In this document: positions 8,897 to 16,454 of the stretch, in pieces
How the letters are laid out: each line of letters begins with the position of its first letter
Position numbering within the stretch: the stretch's first letter is position 1
Source: Variovorax paradoxus
GTDB lineage: Bacteria; Pseudomonadota; Gammaproteobacteria; Burkholderiales; Burkholderiaceae_C
DNA: 64,000 nucleotides
NCBI RefSeq assembly: GCF_018614915.1
Contig: NZ_JAGGNU010000056.1
Location: 1 to 64,000 of the forward strand
Reading direction: 5' to 3'
Notes under the pieces: generated by a model
What the model was told of the DNA's origin: nothing
Seen by the model: the letters and a program-made list of their open reading frames with translations, nothing else
Databases searched by the model: none
Position numbers and translations under genes: made by a program

Positions 8897-8911
8897 ACGC
8901 CCGGAGAAACC

Positions 8912-9193
8912 ATGCACCAAGACACGAGCTCGTCCCGAATCCTGATCGGCGCCCGCCGCATCAGTGCTGAACAACTCATAGCGCTCGCCGCCGCCGCCGG
9001 ACTTGGCTCCCTCCAATTCGAGGGGGGCGCCTCGGGCGGCTTCCTCGGCACCGCGCTGCGCCGCGGCCGCCGGCACAACGGCATCGTCATCGACACCACG
9101 GCGCGCCAGATCAAGGACCCGGAGATCGCGGCCTGGAACAAGGCCGTCGACGCCAAGAGAGCCGAGCGCCAGCGCGCCAAAGGCAGGCGCTGA
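8912..9193 (+). CDS. Hypothetical phage protein, first gene of the small-gene array
   Basis: A 93-aa protein with a GGAG ribosome site. It has an Ala/Gly-rich middle and a very basic C-terminal tail (KAVDAKRAERQRAKGRR), compatible with nucleic-acid binding. The stop overlaps the next start (TGATG). It starts immediately behind two terminators, so a promoter must lie in the narrow gap or transcription must read through. Function unknown. Confidence 0.65.
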   Translation: MHQDTSSSRILIGARRISAEQLIALAAAAGLGSLQFEGGASGGFLGTALRRGRRHNGIVIDTTARQIKDPEIAAWNKAVDAKRAERQRAKGRR

Positions 9194-9324
9194 TGGACCC
9201 GCGCGACCACCTCGACACACACGCCTGGCACCCGGCGCCGCGCGGCACCGACGTGCGAATCGTGCTCACCGCCGGCGCCAGCCTTGCCCTCGCGCTGCTC
9301 GGCGCGATCGCCCGCCTCATCTGA
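9193..9324 (+). CDS. Small single-span membrane protein
   Basis: A 43-aa product starting in the TGATG overlap with the previous gene. A polar N-terminal half is followed by one hydrophobic span (about residues 23-43, VRIVLTAGASLALALLGAIA). Position and coupling support expression. Function unknown. Confidence 0.55.
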   Translation: MDPRDHLDTHAWHPAPRGTDVRIVLTAGASLALALLGAIARLI

Positions 9325-9344
9325 ACTCACATCGGAGATCCACC

Positions 9345-9704
9345 ATGAACCTGCGCGACATTTTCTCGAAGAAGAACAAGGCGATCAAAGACGCCCAGAA
9401 GCTGCTCAAGGCCGCGGAGCTCAGCGTGCAGAAGGCGCGCCAGGAGCGCGACTGGGCCGAGTCGATGGAGATCTACCACCAGCTGCGCGTCGAGTCGTTG
9501 CGCGAGTACATCGCCCGTCTGGAGCTGCTGGCCACCCCGACAACGCCGGCGACACCGGCCGCGCCCAAGATCACGGTCTCGACCGGCCTCAAGTTGGGCG
9601 CGGACATCAAGGACGTGGTCGGCGCCGTGAACCGCTCGGCGCCCCGCGCCAAGGCCGACAAGACCTCGCGCCGCCTGCCCACCGGCGGCCTGGTGGAGGC
9701 CTGA
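9345..9704 (+). CDS. Coiled-coil phage protein of unknown function
   Basis: A 119-aa protein with a GGAG ribosome site at the ATG. The N-terminal 65 residues are highly charged and predicted helical (KDAQKLLKAAELSVQKARQ and following), probably a coiled coil. A Pro/Thr/Ala linker then leads to a short basic tail. It may be a structural or scaffolding-like early protein. No family recognised. Confidence 0.65.
   Translation: MNLRDIFSKKNKAIKDAQKLLKAAELSVQKARQERDWAESMEIYHQLRVESLREYIARLELLATPTTPATPAAPKITVSTGLKLGADIKDVVGAVNRSAPRAKADKTSRRLPTGGLVEA
9535..9547 (+). repeat. Dispersed 13-nt motif, copy 3
   Basis: Exact copy inside the coiled-coil gene. Here it is read in a different frame (Pro-Thr-Thr) from most copies, so conservation is at the DNA level. 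Confidence 0.85.
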
Positions 9705-9705
9705 C

Positions 9706-10260
9706 ATGGGCTGGTCCTATTCCTGCGACGTCAACTACACGTTGAAGGATCAGCTGGCCGACTTTCGCACGCCCGGCAAGCACTACTCGGCTCACTATCG
9801 GCTGGTGCGCAGCGCGTGCGTCGGCAACCACCACTGGGCGCTGCTCGAGGACACACGAAACGGCCACCACACCATCACCCTGGACCTGATGCAGGGACCA
9901 AGCAAGAAGCACGGCATGGGGGCCGGCTACAAGGGCATGAGCGAGGACTGGGGCCCGTGCTACTACGACTGCCCGCTCACGATCCTGGATAACGCCAGGG
10001 CGCCCGAGACCCTGGAGGCCTACCTGTGGCGGCAGACGGTGCGCGCCCACCACGCGACCAAGAAGGCCAAGAAGAAGGCACTGGTCAAGGGCGCGCTGGC
10101 CGTGTACGGCGGCCACACCTACCGACTCGACTGCCCGTCGACCACCAAGCGCGGAGCCTGGCACGTCGACCGGATGCACGACGGCCTGCCGGTCGCCGCG
10201 TACCGCATGAGCGCCCGGCAGCTGTCCGACGCCCGCATCGTCACCGAGGCCGCGCAATGA
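9706..10260 (+). CDS. Conserved phage hypothetical protein (MGWSYS type)
   Basis: A 184-aa protein that starts MGWSYSCDV. From memory, proteins with this opening, an internal WAL(L/V)E segment and a YYYDCPLTILD-like segment recur in phage early regions without known function. It is His- and Tyr-rich with a Lys-rich stretch near 120. It begins 1 nt after the previous stop and overlaps the next gene by 4 nt (ATGA). Confidence 0.75.
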   Translation: MGWSYSCDVNYTLKDQLADFRTPGKHYSAHYRLVRSACVGNHHWALLEDTRNGHHTITLDLMQGPSKKHGMGAGYKGMSEDWGPCYYDCPLTILDNARAPETLEAYLWRQTVRAHHATKKAKKKALVKGALAVYGGHTYRLDCPSTTKRGAWHVDRMHDGLPVAAYRMSARQLSDARIVTEAAQ

Positions 10261-10439
10261 AGCCCGGTTGGAGATTCCGCTCCGGCTGGCGCGGCGTGCT
10301 GGTTCTGCAGCGCTACGTCGAGTGGCGCGCTCACGACGCTTACGACTCCTGGGACGCCGCCGCGTGGCGCGACGCGACCACGGAGGACCTCACCGATTTC
10401 TTCAAGGAGAACGCCCATGAGCAACTTCCAACGGCTTGA
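10257..10439 (+). CDS. Small hypothetical phage protein
   Basis: A 60-aa protein rich in Trp and Arg at the start and acidic at the end. Its start overlaps the previous stop by 4 nt and its end overlaps the next gene by 23 nt, so it fits the coupled array. Function unknown. Confidence 0.6.
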   Translation: MKPGWRFRSGWRGVLVLQRYVEWRAHDAYDSWDAAAWRDATTEDLTDFFKENAHEQLPTA

Positions 10440-10722
10440 CGCCGTGCCGCCCTTCGTCAAGATCACCGCCGAGGGCGTCGACGACGCAACGCGCGAACTG
10501 CTGAAGTGGTCGGCCGAGTTCGACCCGCCGTCGATCGGCAGCGACATCACACTGCGCATCAACCAGATCGGCCGCGCCAAGGTCACCGGTTATGCCTCGA
10601 TCGATGGCTGGCTGGGCGTGATGTGCGTGCCCTACAACCCGCCGGACTGGTGGGTCAAGCAGAACGGCCCGCCGAGCGTCAAGAACGACTCGCTGGCGTT
10701 CGGCGCGGAGATCTCTCTGTGA
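10417..10722 (+). CDS. Hypothetical phage protein
   Basis: A 101-aa protein, probably beta-rich, with an FDPPSIGSDITLRIN segment like the PPIGSDVYI segment of the gene at 8122 and a WLGVMCVPYNPPDWWV patch. The two may be distant paralogues of a small-barrel family. An AAGGAG ribosome site precedes the ATG. Confidence 0.65.
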   Translation: MSNFQRLDAVPPFVKITAEGVDDATRELLKWSAEFDPPSIGSDITLRINQIGRAKVTGYASIDGWLGVMCVPYNPPDWWVKQNGPPSVKNDSLAFGAEISL

Positions 10723-10985
10723 ATCGCGCTGACGCCCTCCCCTACGTCGGCCACTGTGTCGACGACACGCTCAACCACACAGAGGGCTGCCGCAGCCACG
10801 ACATCCCCGACAACGCCAGGCTCGTGGGCTGGCAGTGCGGCTTCGAGCCGATGTTCGTGGCCGTCTGGTCGTACCTGGACATCCGCCTGGAGGACGAGGA
10901 GGCTATCGACATAGCCATCGACCTGCTCGACGAGATCGGCTGGTTCAACGGCGAGCCGCCGCGCGAGCCCGACCACGTCATCTGA
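10719..10985 (+). CDS. Hypothetical acidic phage protein
   Basis: An 88-aa protein. GTG at 10719 overlaps the previous stop by 4 nt (GTGA). The C-terminal half is strongly acidic (EDEEAIDIAIDLLDEIGW). It contains the 13-nt motif as Ile-Pro-Asp-Asn. Function unknown. Confidence 0.6.
   Translation: MNRADALPYVGHCVDDTLNHTEGCRSHDIPDNARLVGWQCGFEPMFVAVWSYLDIRLEDEEAIDIAIDLLDEIGWFNGEPPREPDHVI
10805..10817 (+). repeat. Dispersed 13-nt motif, copy 4
   Basis: Exact copy 86 nt after the start of the gene at 10719, in the Pro-Asp-Asn frame. Confidence 0.85.
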
Positions 10986-10996
10986 AGGAGCCCGAC

Positions 10997-11233
10997 ATGA
11001 TCATGTCCGACGCCGTGGCAGTCACGTTCCGTGGCGAGCCGGCGACCCTGCGCGTCATGCGCAACGACGGCTACTGCTGGGGACGCATCGTCGCCTACGA
11101 CAAGCAGCAGTTCGATGTGAGCGTCCCCGACGACGAGGACGTCTACGACGACTGCGACGAGCATGCGCTCGAGCGCTTCGAGGAGTGCATGCACGACGAG
11201 ATCCTGGTCTCGCCCGCTGTGGCCTGGCTGTGA
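10997..11233 (+). CDS. Hypothetical acidic phage protein
   Basis: A 78-aa protein with a GAAGGAG ribosome site. A short beta-like N-terminal part is followed by a highly acidic stretch (SVPDDEDVYDDCDEHALERFEE). Such charge could suit a DNA mimic or inhibitor, but that is speculation. It overlaps the next gene by 4 nt. Confidence 0.6.
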   Translation: MIMSDAVAVTFRGEPATLRVMRNDGYCWGRIVAYDKQQFDVSVPDDEDVYDDCDEHALERFEECMHDEILVSPAVAWL

Positions 11234-11406
11234 GCGTCGCTCGATTCGTGGCGCGCCTGAAACGCGTCACCGACCCCGTCGAGGCCCTGGAGCTCATCGT
11301 CGACAACGAGGGCTACCTGGGCTACGACCCCTACTTCCCCGACCTCCGCAAAGCACTGCTTGACATGGCTTCGCGCGTGGCGGCCAACCAGAGGAAGAAG
11401 AGATGA
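11230..11406 (+). CDS. Small hypothetical phage protein
   Basis: A 58-aa protein, GTG start in a GTGA overlap with the previous gene, end overlapping the next ATG by 4 nt. Predicted mostly helical with a basic C-terminus (RVAANQRKKR). Function unknown. Confidence 0.55.
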   Translation: MSVARFVARLKRVTDPVEALELIVDNEGYLGYDPYFPDLRKALLDMASRVAANQRKKR

Positions 11407-11717
11407 ACATCCCCACCCACGTCATCGACTCCGACAAGCTCGACCTCTACGAGATCGACGGTCACACCTACACCGGCCAGCAGATGAGCGACGCGATCCG
11501 CGTCTGCTACGAGATGGCCCTCAGCTATGCGATGGGCTCCCCCGACAACGGCGGCGACCAGCACATCGAGTGGGAGTGGCTCGACAGCACCGCCGAGCGG
11601 GCCGACCTGGTCATGGCTGACCGCATGGACGAGGTAGTCCAGGAGGCCCGCGGCAACAACGACTACGTCCCCGACGACACCGACACCGACACCGAAACCG
11701 AAGCCGAGGAAGACTGA
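11403..11717 (+). CDS. Acidic phage protein with a DT/E repeat tail
   Basis: A 104-aa, strongly acidic protein that ends in an Asp-Thr dipeptide run and a Glu cluster (DDTDTDTETEAEED). No Cys cluster or enzyme motif. The overall charge is compatible with a DNA mimic. Unrecognised family. Confidence 0.65.
   Translation: MNIPTHVIDSDKLDLYEIDGHTYTGQQMSDAIRVCYEMALSYAMGSPDNGGDQHIEWEWLDSTAERADLVMADRMDEVVQEARGNNDYVPDDTDTDTETEAEED
11540..11552 (+). repeat. Dispersed 13-nt motif, copy 5
   Basis: Exact copy inside the gene at 11403, Pro-Asp-Asn frame. Confidence 0.85.
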
Positions 11718-11718
11718 C

Positions 11719-11952
11719 ATGGCCCGCACCCCGAAACGCAAGACCAACACCGAGTTCGTCACCGACGCGATGGAGTTCAGCCGCCGCGGCGCGCTGATCC
11801 AGGCCTTCGTGATGGAGGCCATCCTCCGCTACGCCAAGCGCGTCGCCGCCGGCAAGCCCGAGGACTTCGACAACCCGATGATCAGCGGCGAAGCCTGGCA
11901 CGACTGCGGCGTCGAGCTGGTGGAGAAGTTCAAGGTGCAGGGGTATCTCTGA
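11719..11952 (+). CDS. Small hypothetical phage protein
   Basis: A 77-aa protein with a basic first ten residues, then a helical stretch (LIQAFVMEAILRYAKRVA) and a mixed C-terminus. It is coupled to its neighbours (starts 1 nt after the previous stop, its last base is the A of the next ATG). Function unknown. Confidence 0.65.
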   Translation: MARTPKRKTNTEFVTDAMEFSRRGALIQAFVMEAILRYAKRVAAGKPEDFDNPMISGEAWHDCGVELVEKFKVQGYL

Positions 11953-12164
11953 TGGGCTGGGGCACCCGAAAGCCCACGCCCCTCACCCCCGACAACGTCG
12001 CCGTCTTCGCTGCCCTCGAGGCATCGGACGCCGCCCTCCCATGGGGCCAGCGGTACACGGCAGAGATCCAGATGACGAAGGGCCTGCTGTGCTCAGCAGA
12101 CGCCGTCACTCGAAGCATCGGGGCCAACGCCCTTGAACGACTGCGCTCGAAGCTCGAGCGCTGA
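11952..12164 (+). CDS. Small hypothetical phage protein
   Basis: A 70-aa protein whose ATG overlaps the previous stop (TGATG). Mostly helical by composition. It carries the 13-nt motif 35 nt after its start. Function unknown. Confidence 0.6.
   Translation: MGWGTRKPTPLTPDNVAVFAALEASDAALPWGQRYTAEIQMTKGLLCSADAVTRSIGANALERLRSKLER
11987..11999 (+). repeat. Dispersed 13-nt motif, copy 6
   Basis: Exact copy near the 5' end of the gene at 11952, Pro-Asp-Asn frame. Confidence 0.85.
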
Positions 12165-12219
12165 CCCACCCAACATCAACACCCAAGCGCCCGGGACCGC
12201 CCGGGCGATAGGAGAACTC

Positions 12220-12750
12220 ATGCGCAGAGTCATCACCAAGACCTTCAGTGACCGGGAGCAGAAGGTCGAAGACGCGCTCGTCGAGATGGGCGTCACCTAC
12301 GACGTCGCCTACCTGGGCGAGCGCGAAGATAGCGAAAAGTGGAAGCACGACGACTGGATGTTCCAGTTCGTGCGCAACGACGGCGCTTTCCGTCAGCCCG
12401 TCGCTGCGATGCGCCAGAGCTACCGCACCGGCACCGGCCACCGCAAGCCACCGCCCGGCGCGCTATCGCCGCGCCCGCCGTACAGACCCGGGACCCTTGC
12501 CCACGAGGACTGGCTGAACACCTTCTGCGCTGTCAAGCCGCCGGCCGCCGGCGTGCTAGGCAGCCTGTTCGTAGACGCGAGCGGCGCCGAGTCGACGTTC
12601 GAGGACTGGTGCGGCGATTTCGGCTACGACAGCGACTCGATCAAGGCGCTGAACATCTACCGTGCCTGCCAGCAGATCGTGCTGGACCTGCGCAAGTTCT
12701 TCGCTCGCGGACAGGTCGAGCAGCTCGAGCAGCTGCTGGAGGGCTACTGA
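12220..12750 (+). CDS. Conserved phage hypothetical protein
   Basis: A 176-aa protein. ATG at 12220 is chosen because GGAGA lies 6 nt upstream; the frame stays open further left without a ribosome site. It has an alpha/beta N-terminal part, a Pro-rich middle (about residues 68-88) and an acidic helical C-terminus. Its stop overlaps the next ATG by 1 nt (TGATG). No known family. Confidence 0.65.
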   Translation: MRRVITKTFSDREQKVEDALVEMGVTYDVAYLGEREDSEKWKHDDWMFQFVRNDGAFRQPVAAMRQSYRTGTGHRKPPPGALSPRPPYRPGTLAHEDWLNTFCAVKPPAAGVLGSLFVDASGAESTFEDWCGDFGYDSDSIKALNIYRACQQIVLDLRKFFARGQVEQLEQLLEGY

Positions 12751-13118
12751 TGTTCCACGAACGCGACGCCCTCACCTGCACGGTGCTGCCCAACGGGGAC
12801 CTCGAGGTCAGCCTTGCCGACGCCGAGTCGCGCGAGTGGCTGGTCGACGGCCTGACCAAGAGCACCAGCGAAGACCTTCTGATGGACGGCACCGAGCAGT
12901 ACTGGACCAACGGCAGCTTCGCACCGTTCAACGCCGGGTGGGGGAACCCGTTCGTAGGGCTCAGCTCGGCGCCCTGCATCGCCGAGGACATCGACTTCGA
13001 TGAGGACGGCACCCGCGAGATCGTGGGCCGCTTCTGGGCCTACCTCGACTACCAAGTGCGCGACTTCGCCGACGACCTGCTCGAGCACGGCCGCACCGTC
13101 TTCACCCTCGTGGAGTGA
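12750..13118 (+). CDS. Hypothetical phage protein
   Basis: A 122-aa acidic protein. The middle has an aromatic and Gly/Pro-rich segment (YWTNGSFAPFNAGWGNPFVG), and the end is helical and acidic. Coupled to both neighbours. Function unknown. Confidence 0.65.
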   Translation: MFHERDALTCTVLPNGDLEVSLADAESREWLVDGLTKSTSEDLLMDGTEQYWTNGSFAPFNAGWGNPFVGLSSAPCIAEDIDFDEDGTREIVGRFWAYLDYQVRDFADDLLEHGRTVFTLVE

Positions 13119-13120
13119 CC

Positions 13121-13336
13121 ATGAACCAAGAGACCACTGTCTACCTGACCAAGACCGGACTCGAGGTGCCGTGCACCCGCCGCGGCCGGCTCAGCTATCG
13201 CTGGACCACCGGCTACTTCGTTCGCAAAGACGGCGGGAACACCGAGTACCCGCCCCTTCGCCGCGCCGAAGCATTCAACCGAGCCTACGAGCTAGGCGCC
13301 ACGCGCGTCGTCGTCGTGAGCAACCTGAGGGACTGA
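13121..13336 (+). CDS. Small hypothetical phage protein
   Basis: A 71-aa basic protein. GTG at 13115 is two codons upstream in the same frame and would give a GTGA overlap, so either start is possible. Composition suggests a small beta fold. Function unknown. Confidence 0.55.
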   Translation: MNQETTVYLTKTGLEVPCTRRGRLSYRWTTGYFVRKDGGNTEYPPLRRAEAFNRAYELGATRVVVVSNLRD

Positions 13337-13337
13337 T

Positions 13338-13964
13338 ATGCACTACTTCGACCCCAACGGCGACAGCGTCTCGGTCTTCGACGTGTGCGAGGCGTATCAG
13401 CTGCTCGAGGCTTACTACAACGTCGACGGCTGGGTGCGCGAGCGCCCATCCAATCAGCGGCGCATGGAGTCGATCGGCTGCCAGCTTGCCCGAATCGGCT
13501 ACAGCTCCGGCCACCGCACGGTCGACCTCTGGCTCGACGCCGATGAGGCCAAGGCCGACGCGCAGTTCTGCAGCGACGACGAGAACGTGCGCTTCGTCTA
13601 CTTCAAGAAGGTGCTCGAGTGGCGCCTGCCGATCGAGGACGAAGACCGCGCCGTGATCGATCGGATCTTCACGATCGACGCGATCGAGCGCCGGAACCCC
13701 GACTATTTCCCGGTGCGCCCCTGGCGCGCCGCCCTGCGCCCCGACCACGAGTGGTGGGCCGCCGACATGCCGGCCTGGATGGTCGTCCGCCCGTGGGCCG
13801 ACGCCTCGCAGGCAACCAGCGAGATCCACACCACCGACGAGGGCCAACCCACCTACTTCCACAGCTACGAAGCCGCGACCCAGAAGGCAAAAAGCCTCAC
13901 AGAGGAACTGCATGCAAGCACTCAAGGATCCGGCGCGCAAAGCGCCCATCGCCCCGGCAGCTAA
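13338..13964 (+). CDS. Conserved phage hypothetical protein
   Basis: A 208-aa acidic protein rich in Trp, Tyr and Asp. The last 50 nt overlap the start of the next gene, so the two are probably translationally coupled. No catalytic motif seen. Confidence 0.65.
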   Translation: MHYFDPNGDSVSVFDVCEAYQLLEAYYNVDGWVRERPSNQRRMESIGCQLARIGYSSGHRTVDLWLDADEAKADAQFCSDDENVRFVYFKKVLEWRLPIEDEDRAVIDRIFTIDAIERRNPDYFPVRPWRAALRPDHEWWAADMPAWMVVRPWADASQATSEIHTTDEGQPTYFHSYEAATQKAKSLTEELHASTQGSGAQSAHRPGS

Positions 13965-14652
13965 GCCGGAAACCTTCACGTACCACTTCACCCGCGTCAG
14001 CGGGAATCAGAAGACCGGCCCGATGCCCGTCACCACGACGAGCTCCAATTCGTGCCCTCCGACCTGCAGCTTCAAGAAGAACGGTTGCTACGCCGAGCAC
14101 GGCCCGCTTGCCATCCACTGGCGACAGATCGACTCGGGCAAGCGCGGCGACTCGTTCGAAGAGCTGATCGAAGAGGTGAAGACCATCCGGCGCAACGCAC
14201 TGTGGCGCCACAACCAGGCAGGAGACCTGACCCCAACAACGCCGGGGACGATCGACGGCCAGCTGCTCACACGGCTTGCCATCGCGAACAAGGGCAAGCG
14301 CGGGTTCACCTACACGCACTACCTGCCGACGCCCCTCAACCGGGCTGCGATTCGCACCGCGAACCTGATGGGGTTCACGATCAATCTCAGCGCCGAGACG
14401 CTCGAGCAGGCCGACGAGTACGCGGAGATCGGCATCGCGCCGGTCGTCGTCGTGCTGCCGGCCGACGCCACGAAAGCGACGAAGACACCGGCCGGCCGGC
14501 ACGTCATCGTCTGCCCCGCCACCACCGGCAACACCGACTGCCTGAACTGCGGCATCTGCCAGCAGCGCGAGCGCTCGGCCATCGTCGGATTCCCCGCTCA
14601 CGGCAGCGGCCAGAAGAAGGCCCAGGCCGTGTTCTTCATGAAGAAGGAATGA
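13912..14652 (+). CDS. Cys-rich phage protein (DUF7227-like), possible metal or Fe-S enzyme
   Basis: A 246-aa protein with an N-terminal SCPPTCSFKKNGCYA cluster (C-x3-C-x6-C-Y-A, about residues 48-62) and a C-terminal cluster CPATTGNTDCLNCGICQQRER (about 206-226). Between them, beta-alpha units (GFTYTHY, NLMGFTINLSAET, IGIAPVVVVLPAD) resemble part of a TIM barrel. From memory this matches a phage family named DUF7227. The CYA cluster also recalls Gp37/Gp68-type and DUF5131 phage proteins suspected to be radical-SAM-like. Seen: the Cys layout. Inferred: metal or Fe-S binding. Reaction unknown. Confidence 0.65.
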   Translation: MQALKDPARKAPIAPAAKPETFTYHFTRVSGNQKTGPMPVTTTSSNSCPPTCSFKKNGCYAEHGPLAIHWRQIDSGKRGDSFEELIEEVKTIRRNALWRHNQAGDLTPTTPGTIDGQLLTRLAIANKGKRGFTYTHYLPTPLNRAAIRTANLMGFTINLSAETLEQADEYAEIGIAPVVVVLPADATKATKTPAGRHVIVCPATTGNTDCLNCGICQQRERSAIVGFPAHGSGQKKAQAVFFMKKE

Positions 14653-14656
14653 CCCC

Positions 14657-15001
14657 ATGAAAACTGCACGCATCAGCTTCCTGGTCGAGGTTGGCGAGTT
14701 CGCCTACCCCGTCGACCAGGCCCTCGCGAGGGAGCAGGACTTCTCGCTTCGTCTCCAGCCTCTCGCCGGCTGCCAATTCATCGGCGAGCCGAAGGTCGAG
14801 CTCGACGAACACCTCCGCTGCTCGATGTCCCGCGACACCCTGAATGCGGCGATCAAGGGCATGCGCGAATACGGCGGGGGCTTCGCGAGCCGGCTTGCCG
14901 ACCTCCTCGATGTGGCCGACAGCGGCAACACCGAGAAGCTGCTGGACACGTTCCACGACGTGATCTGGAACTACGTGCCGATGGGCGAGGTGGCGCGATG
15001 A
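14657..15001 (+). CDS. Hypothetical phage protein
   Basis: A 114-aa protein that begins 4 nt after the previous stop and overlaps the next ATG by 4 nt. It has a mixed alpha/beta composition with no motif. Function unknown. Confidence 0.6.
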   Translation: MKTARISFLVEVGEFAYPVDQALAREQDFSLRLQPLAGCQFIGEPKVELDEHLRCSMSRDTLNAAIKGMREYGGGFASRLADLLDVADSGNTEKLLDTFHDVIWNYVPMGEVAR

Positions 15002-15510
15002 GCGACATCAGCACCTGCTCCAAGTACATCGACGGCCGCGCCGTCGAGCGCCGCATCGACGAGCTCGAGGGCGAGATCCTCGACTACGAGGAAGAGGCCG
15101 TCGAAGCCGGCTGGACCTTCACCCAATCCTCGAGCGGTATCTGGATCGCCAACGGGCCGGAGGTCGAGGGCACGCCCGGCAGCCAGTACACGGACGAGGA
15201 CCGGAATGTGGTCGTGCTGGATGCCGCCTACGAAGCCGGCGCCAGATTCGCGCACCTCGTCGACGTCGAGGAGCTCGACGACCTGCGGCAGCTGCGCGAA
15301 GAGGCGCAGGGCTACGGCGGCTGGCCGAACTGCACGCTCGTCAACGAGGACAACTGGGTCGAGTATGCGCAGCAGACGGCCGATGACCTGGGCGGCGTGA
15401 CCGACTCCTGGCCGCACCGGCACATCGACTGGGACGCGGCGGCCGACGAGCTGAAGCAGGACTACACCGAGGTCCGCTACGGCGGAAGCTCGTTCCTGAT
15501 GCGGGCGTGA
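14998..15510 (+). CDS. Conserved acidic phage protein
   Basis: A 170-aa acidic protein. The N-terminal third has a helical heptad-like stretch (RRIDELEGEILDYEEEAVEAG). The C-terminal 60 residues (NWVEYAQQTADDLG, then WPHRHIDWDAAADELKQDY and GGSSFLMRA) resemble the C-terminal module of small phage proteins that recur in early regions. Function unknown. Confidence 0.65.
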   Translation: MSDISTCSKYIDGRAVERRIDELEGEILDYEEEAVEAGWTFTQSSSGIWIANGPEVEGTPGSQYTDEDRNVVVLDAAYEAGARFAHLVDVEELDDLRQLREEAQGYGGWPNCTLVNEDNWVEYAQQTADDLGGVTDSWPHRHIDWDAAADELKQDYTEVRYGGSSFLMRA

Positions 15511-15695
15511 TGGACGCCGTCATCGAGCGCCCGGCCCCCGCGGCGCGCCGCACCCCCGACAACGACTTCGACGAGGCCTTCCTGCGCCGCGTCGATCAAG
15601 CCACGCACGAACGCAAGCTGCGCGATCCGCTACGGCTTGACCAGGTGCACCGCGCCGCCAACGAAGAGCTGCGCCACAACCGAGGACTCCCATGA
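15510..15695 (+). CDS. Small hypothetical phage protein
   Basis: A 61-aa, Arg-rich product starting in a TGATG overlap (GTG at 15507 is a same-frame alternative). It carries the 13-nt motif about 44 nt after its start. Function unknown. Confidence 0.5.
   Translation: MDAVIERPAPAARRTPDNDFDEAFLRRVDQATHERKLRDPLRLDQVHRAANEELRHNRGLP
15554..15566 (+). repeat. Dispersed 13-nt motif, copy 7
   Basis: Exact copy near the 5' end of the gene at 15510, Pro-Asp-Asn frame. Confidence 0.85.
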
Positions 15696-15991
15696 CCATG
15701 CAGAAGATCGCAACGAAGGATTTCACGGCCGAACTTATCCTCGAAGGCAGCTGGGGTGAGCGCAGGCTCGGCAAGCACCCGTCGTCCATGGAGCTGTGGC
15801 AGGGCGAAGAAGCCGGCTACGCCTTCATCGAGTGGGACATCCCCGCGCTCGATCGAACCGAGGAGATCGGCATCTGGTTCGACCGCGACACCAAGGAGCT
15901 GACCGACTACGACGGCATCTTCTCGCTGCCCGTCGAAGCCATCGCGCTGCTCGAGGAGAACGGCATCAAGGTGGGGGAGGACTTCCACTGA
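15692..15991 (+). CDS. Hypothetical acidic phage protein
   Basis: A 99-aa, strongly acidic, beta-rich protein (FIEWDIPALDRTEEIGIWFDRDTKELTDYDG region). It overlaps the previous gene by 4 nt. A GGGGAGG inside its last codons is the ribosome site of the next gene. Function unknown. Confidence 0.6.
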   Translation: MTMQKIATKDFTAELILEGSWGERRLGKHPSSMELWQGEEAGYAFIEWDIPALDRTEEIGIWFDRDTKELTDYDGIFSLPVEAIALLEENGIKVGEDFH

Positions 15992-16242
15992 AGCTCAACT
16001 TCAAGCCGCACTCGCAGTTCGGCGTCCGGCGCGAACCCCTCTTCACCTTCGACGAGGTCGCCGACCGGCTCAGATCAACGCCAGAGCGCCTGAAGGCGCT
16101 GCTGCGCCACCACCCTACGTTGAAGTCCGACCGCCAGGCTGGAAGCTCTGTGAGCGCCAGCCCGCGCCGCAAGCTCTACCGCATGTCAGCGGCCCGGGCC
16201 TGGTGGACTTCTCTTCCCCCACACCTGAAGGAAGTTCAATGA
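15988..16242 (+). CDS. Small DNA-binding-like phage protein with a CTG start
   Basis: An 84-aa basic protein. The only start that fits the GGGGAGG site and the 4-nt overlap is CTG at 15988; the first downstream GTG is about 50 codons in. The stretch FTFDEVADRLRSTPERLKALL followed by basic residues and a Trp-rich end resembles a helix-turn-helix of excisionase or MerR type. It may be a small regulator. Confidence 0.5.
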   Translation: MKLNFKPHSQFGVRREPLFTFDEVADRLRSTPERLKALLRHHPTLKSDRQAGSSVSASPRRKLYRMSAARAWWTSLPPHLKEVQ

Positions 16243-16454
16243 GAACGATCCGAGTGTCCGTCCGAGAAGACGTGATCGAGCGACAGACCATTGAGGTGGA
16301 AGTCGAAGACGACTTCGAGCTGGACGACACCGAGGCCCTGCAGGAGGCGCTCGAAGAGGTGTTCGTCACCGGCGCCTACCGCGTAGTCCCCAACACCAAC
16401 GACGTCTCGGTTGAAGGGCGCGTCTTCTTCGACCCTGAGGAGATCACCGAATGA
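16239..16454 (+). CDS. Very acidic small phage protein
   Basis: A 71-aa protein of which roughly a third is Asp or Glu, with a beta-like N-terminus (MRTIRVSVRED) and an acidic helix (ELDDTEALQEALEEV). A GAAGGAAG site precedes the ATG. Size and charge are like phage DNA mimics (an inference only). Coupled to the next gene by ATGA. Confidence 0.65.
   Translation: MRTIRVSVREDVIERQTIEVEVEDDFELDDTEALQEALEEVFVTGAYRVVPNTNDVSVEGRVFFDPEEITE

Noticed and set aside
9003..9344. Longer frame upstream of the coiled-coil gene
   Set aside because: Arg/Pro-rich shadow of the two genes at 8912 and 9193. The ribosome site supports ATG 9345.
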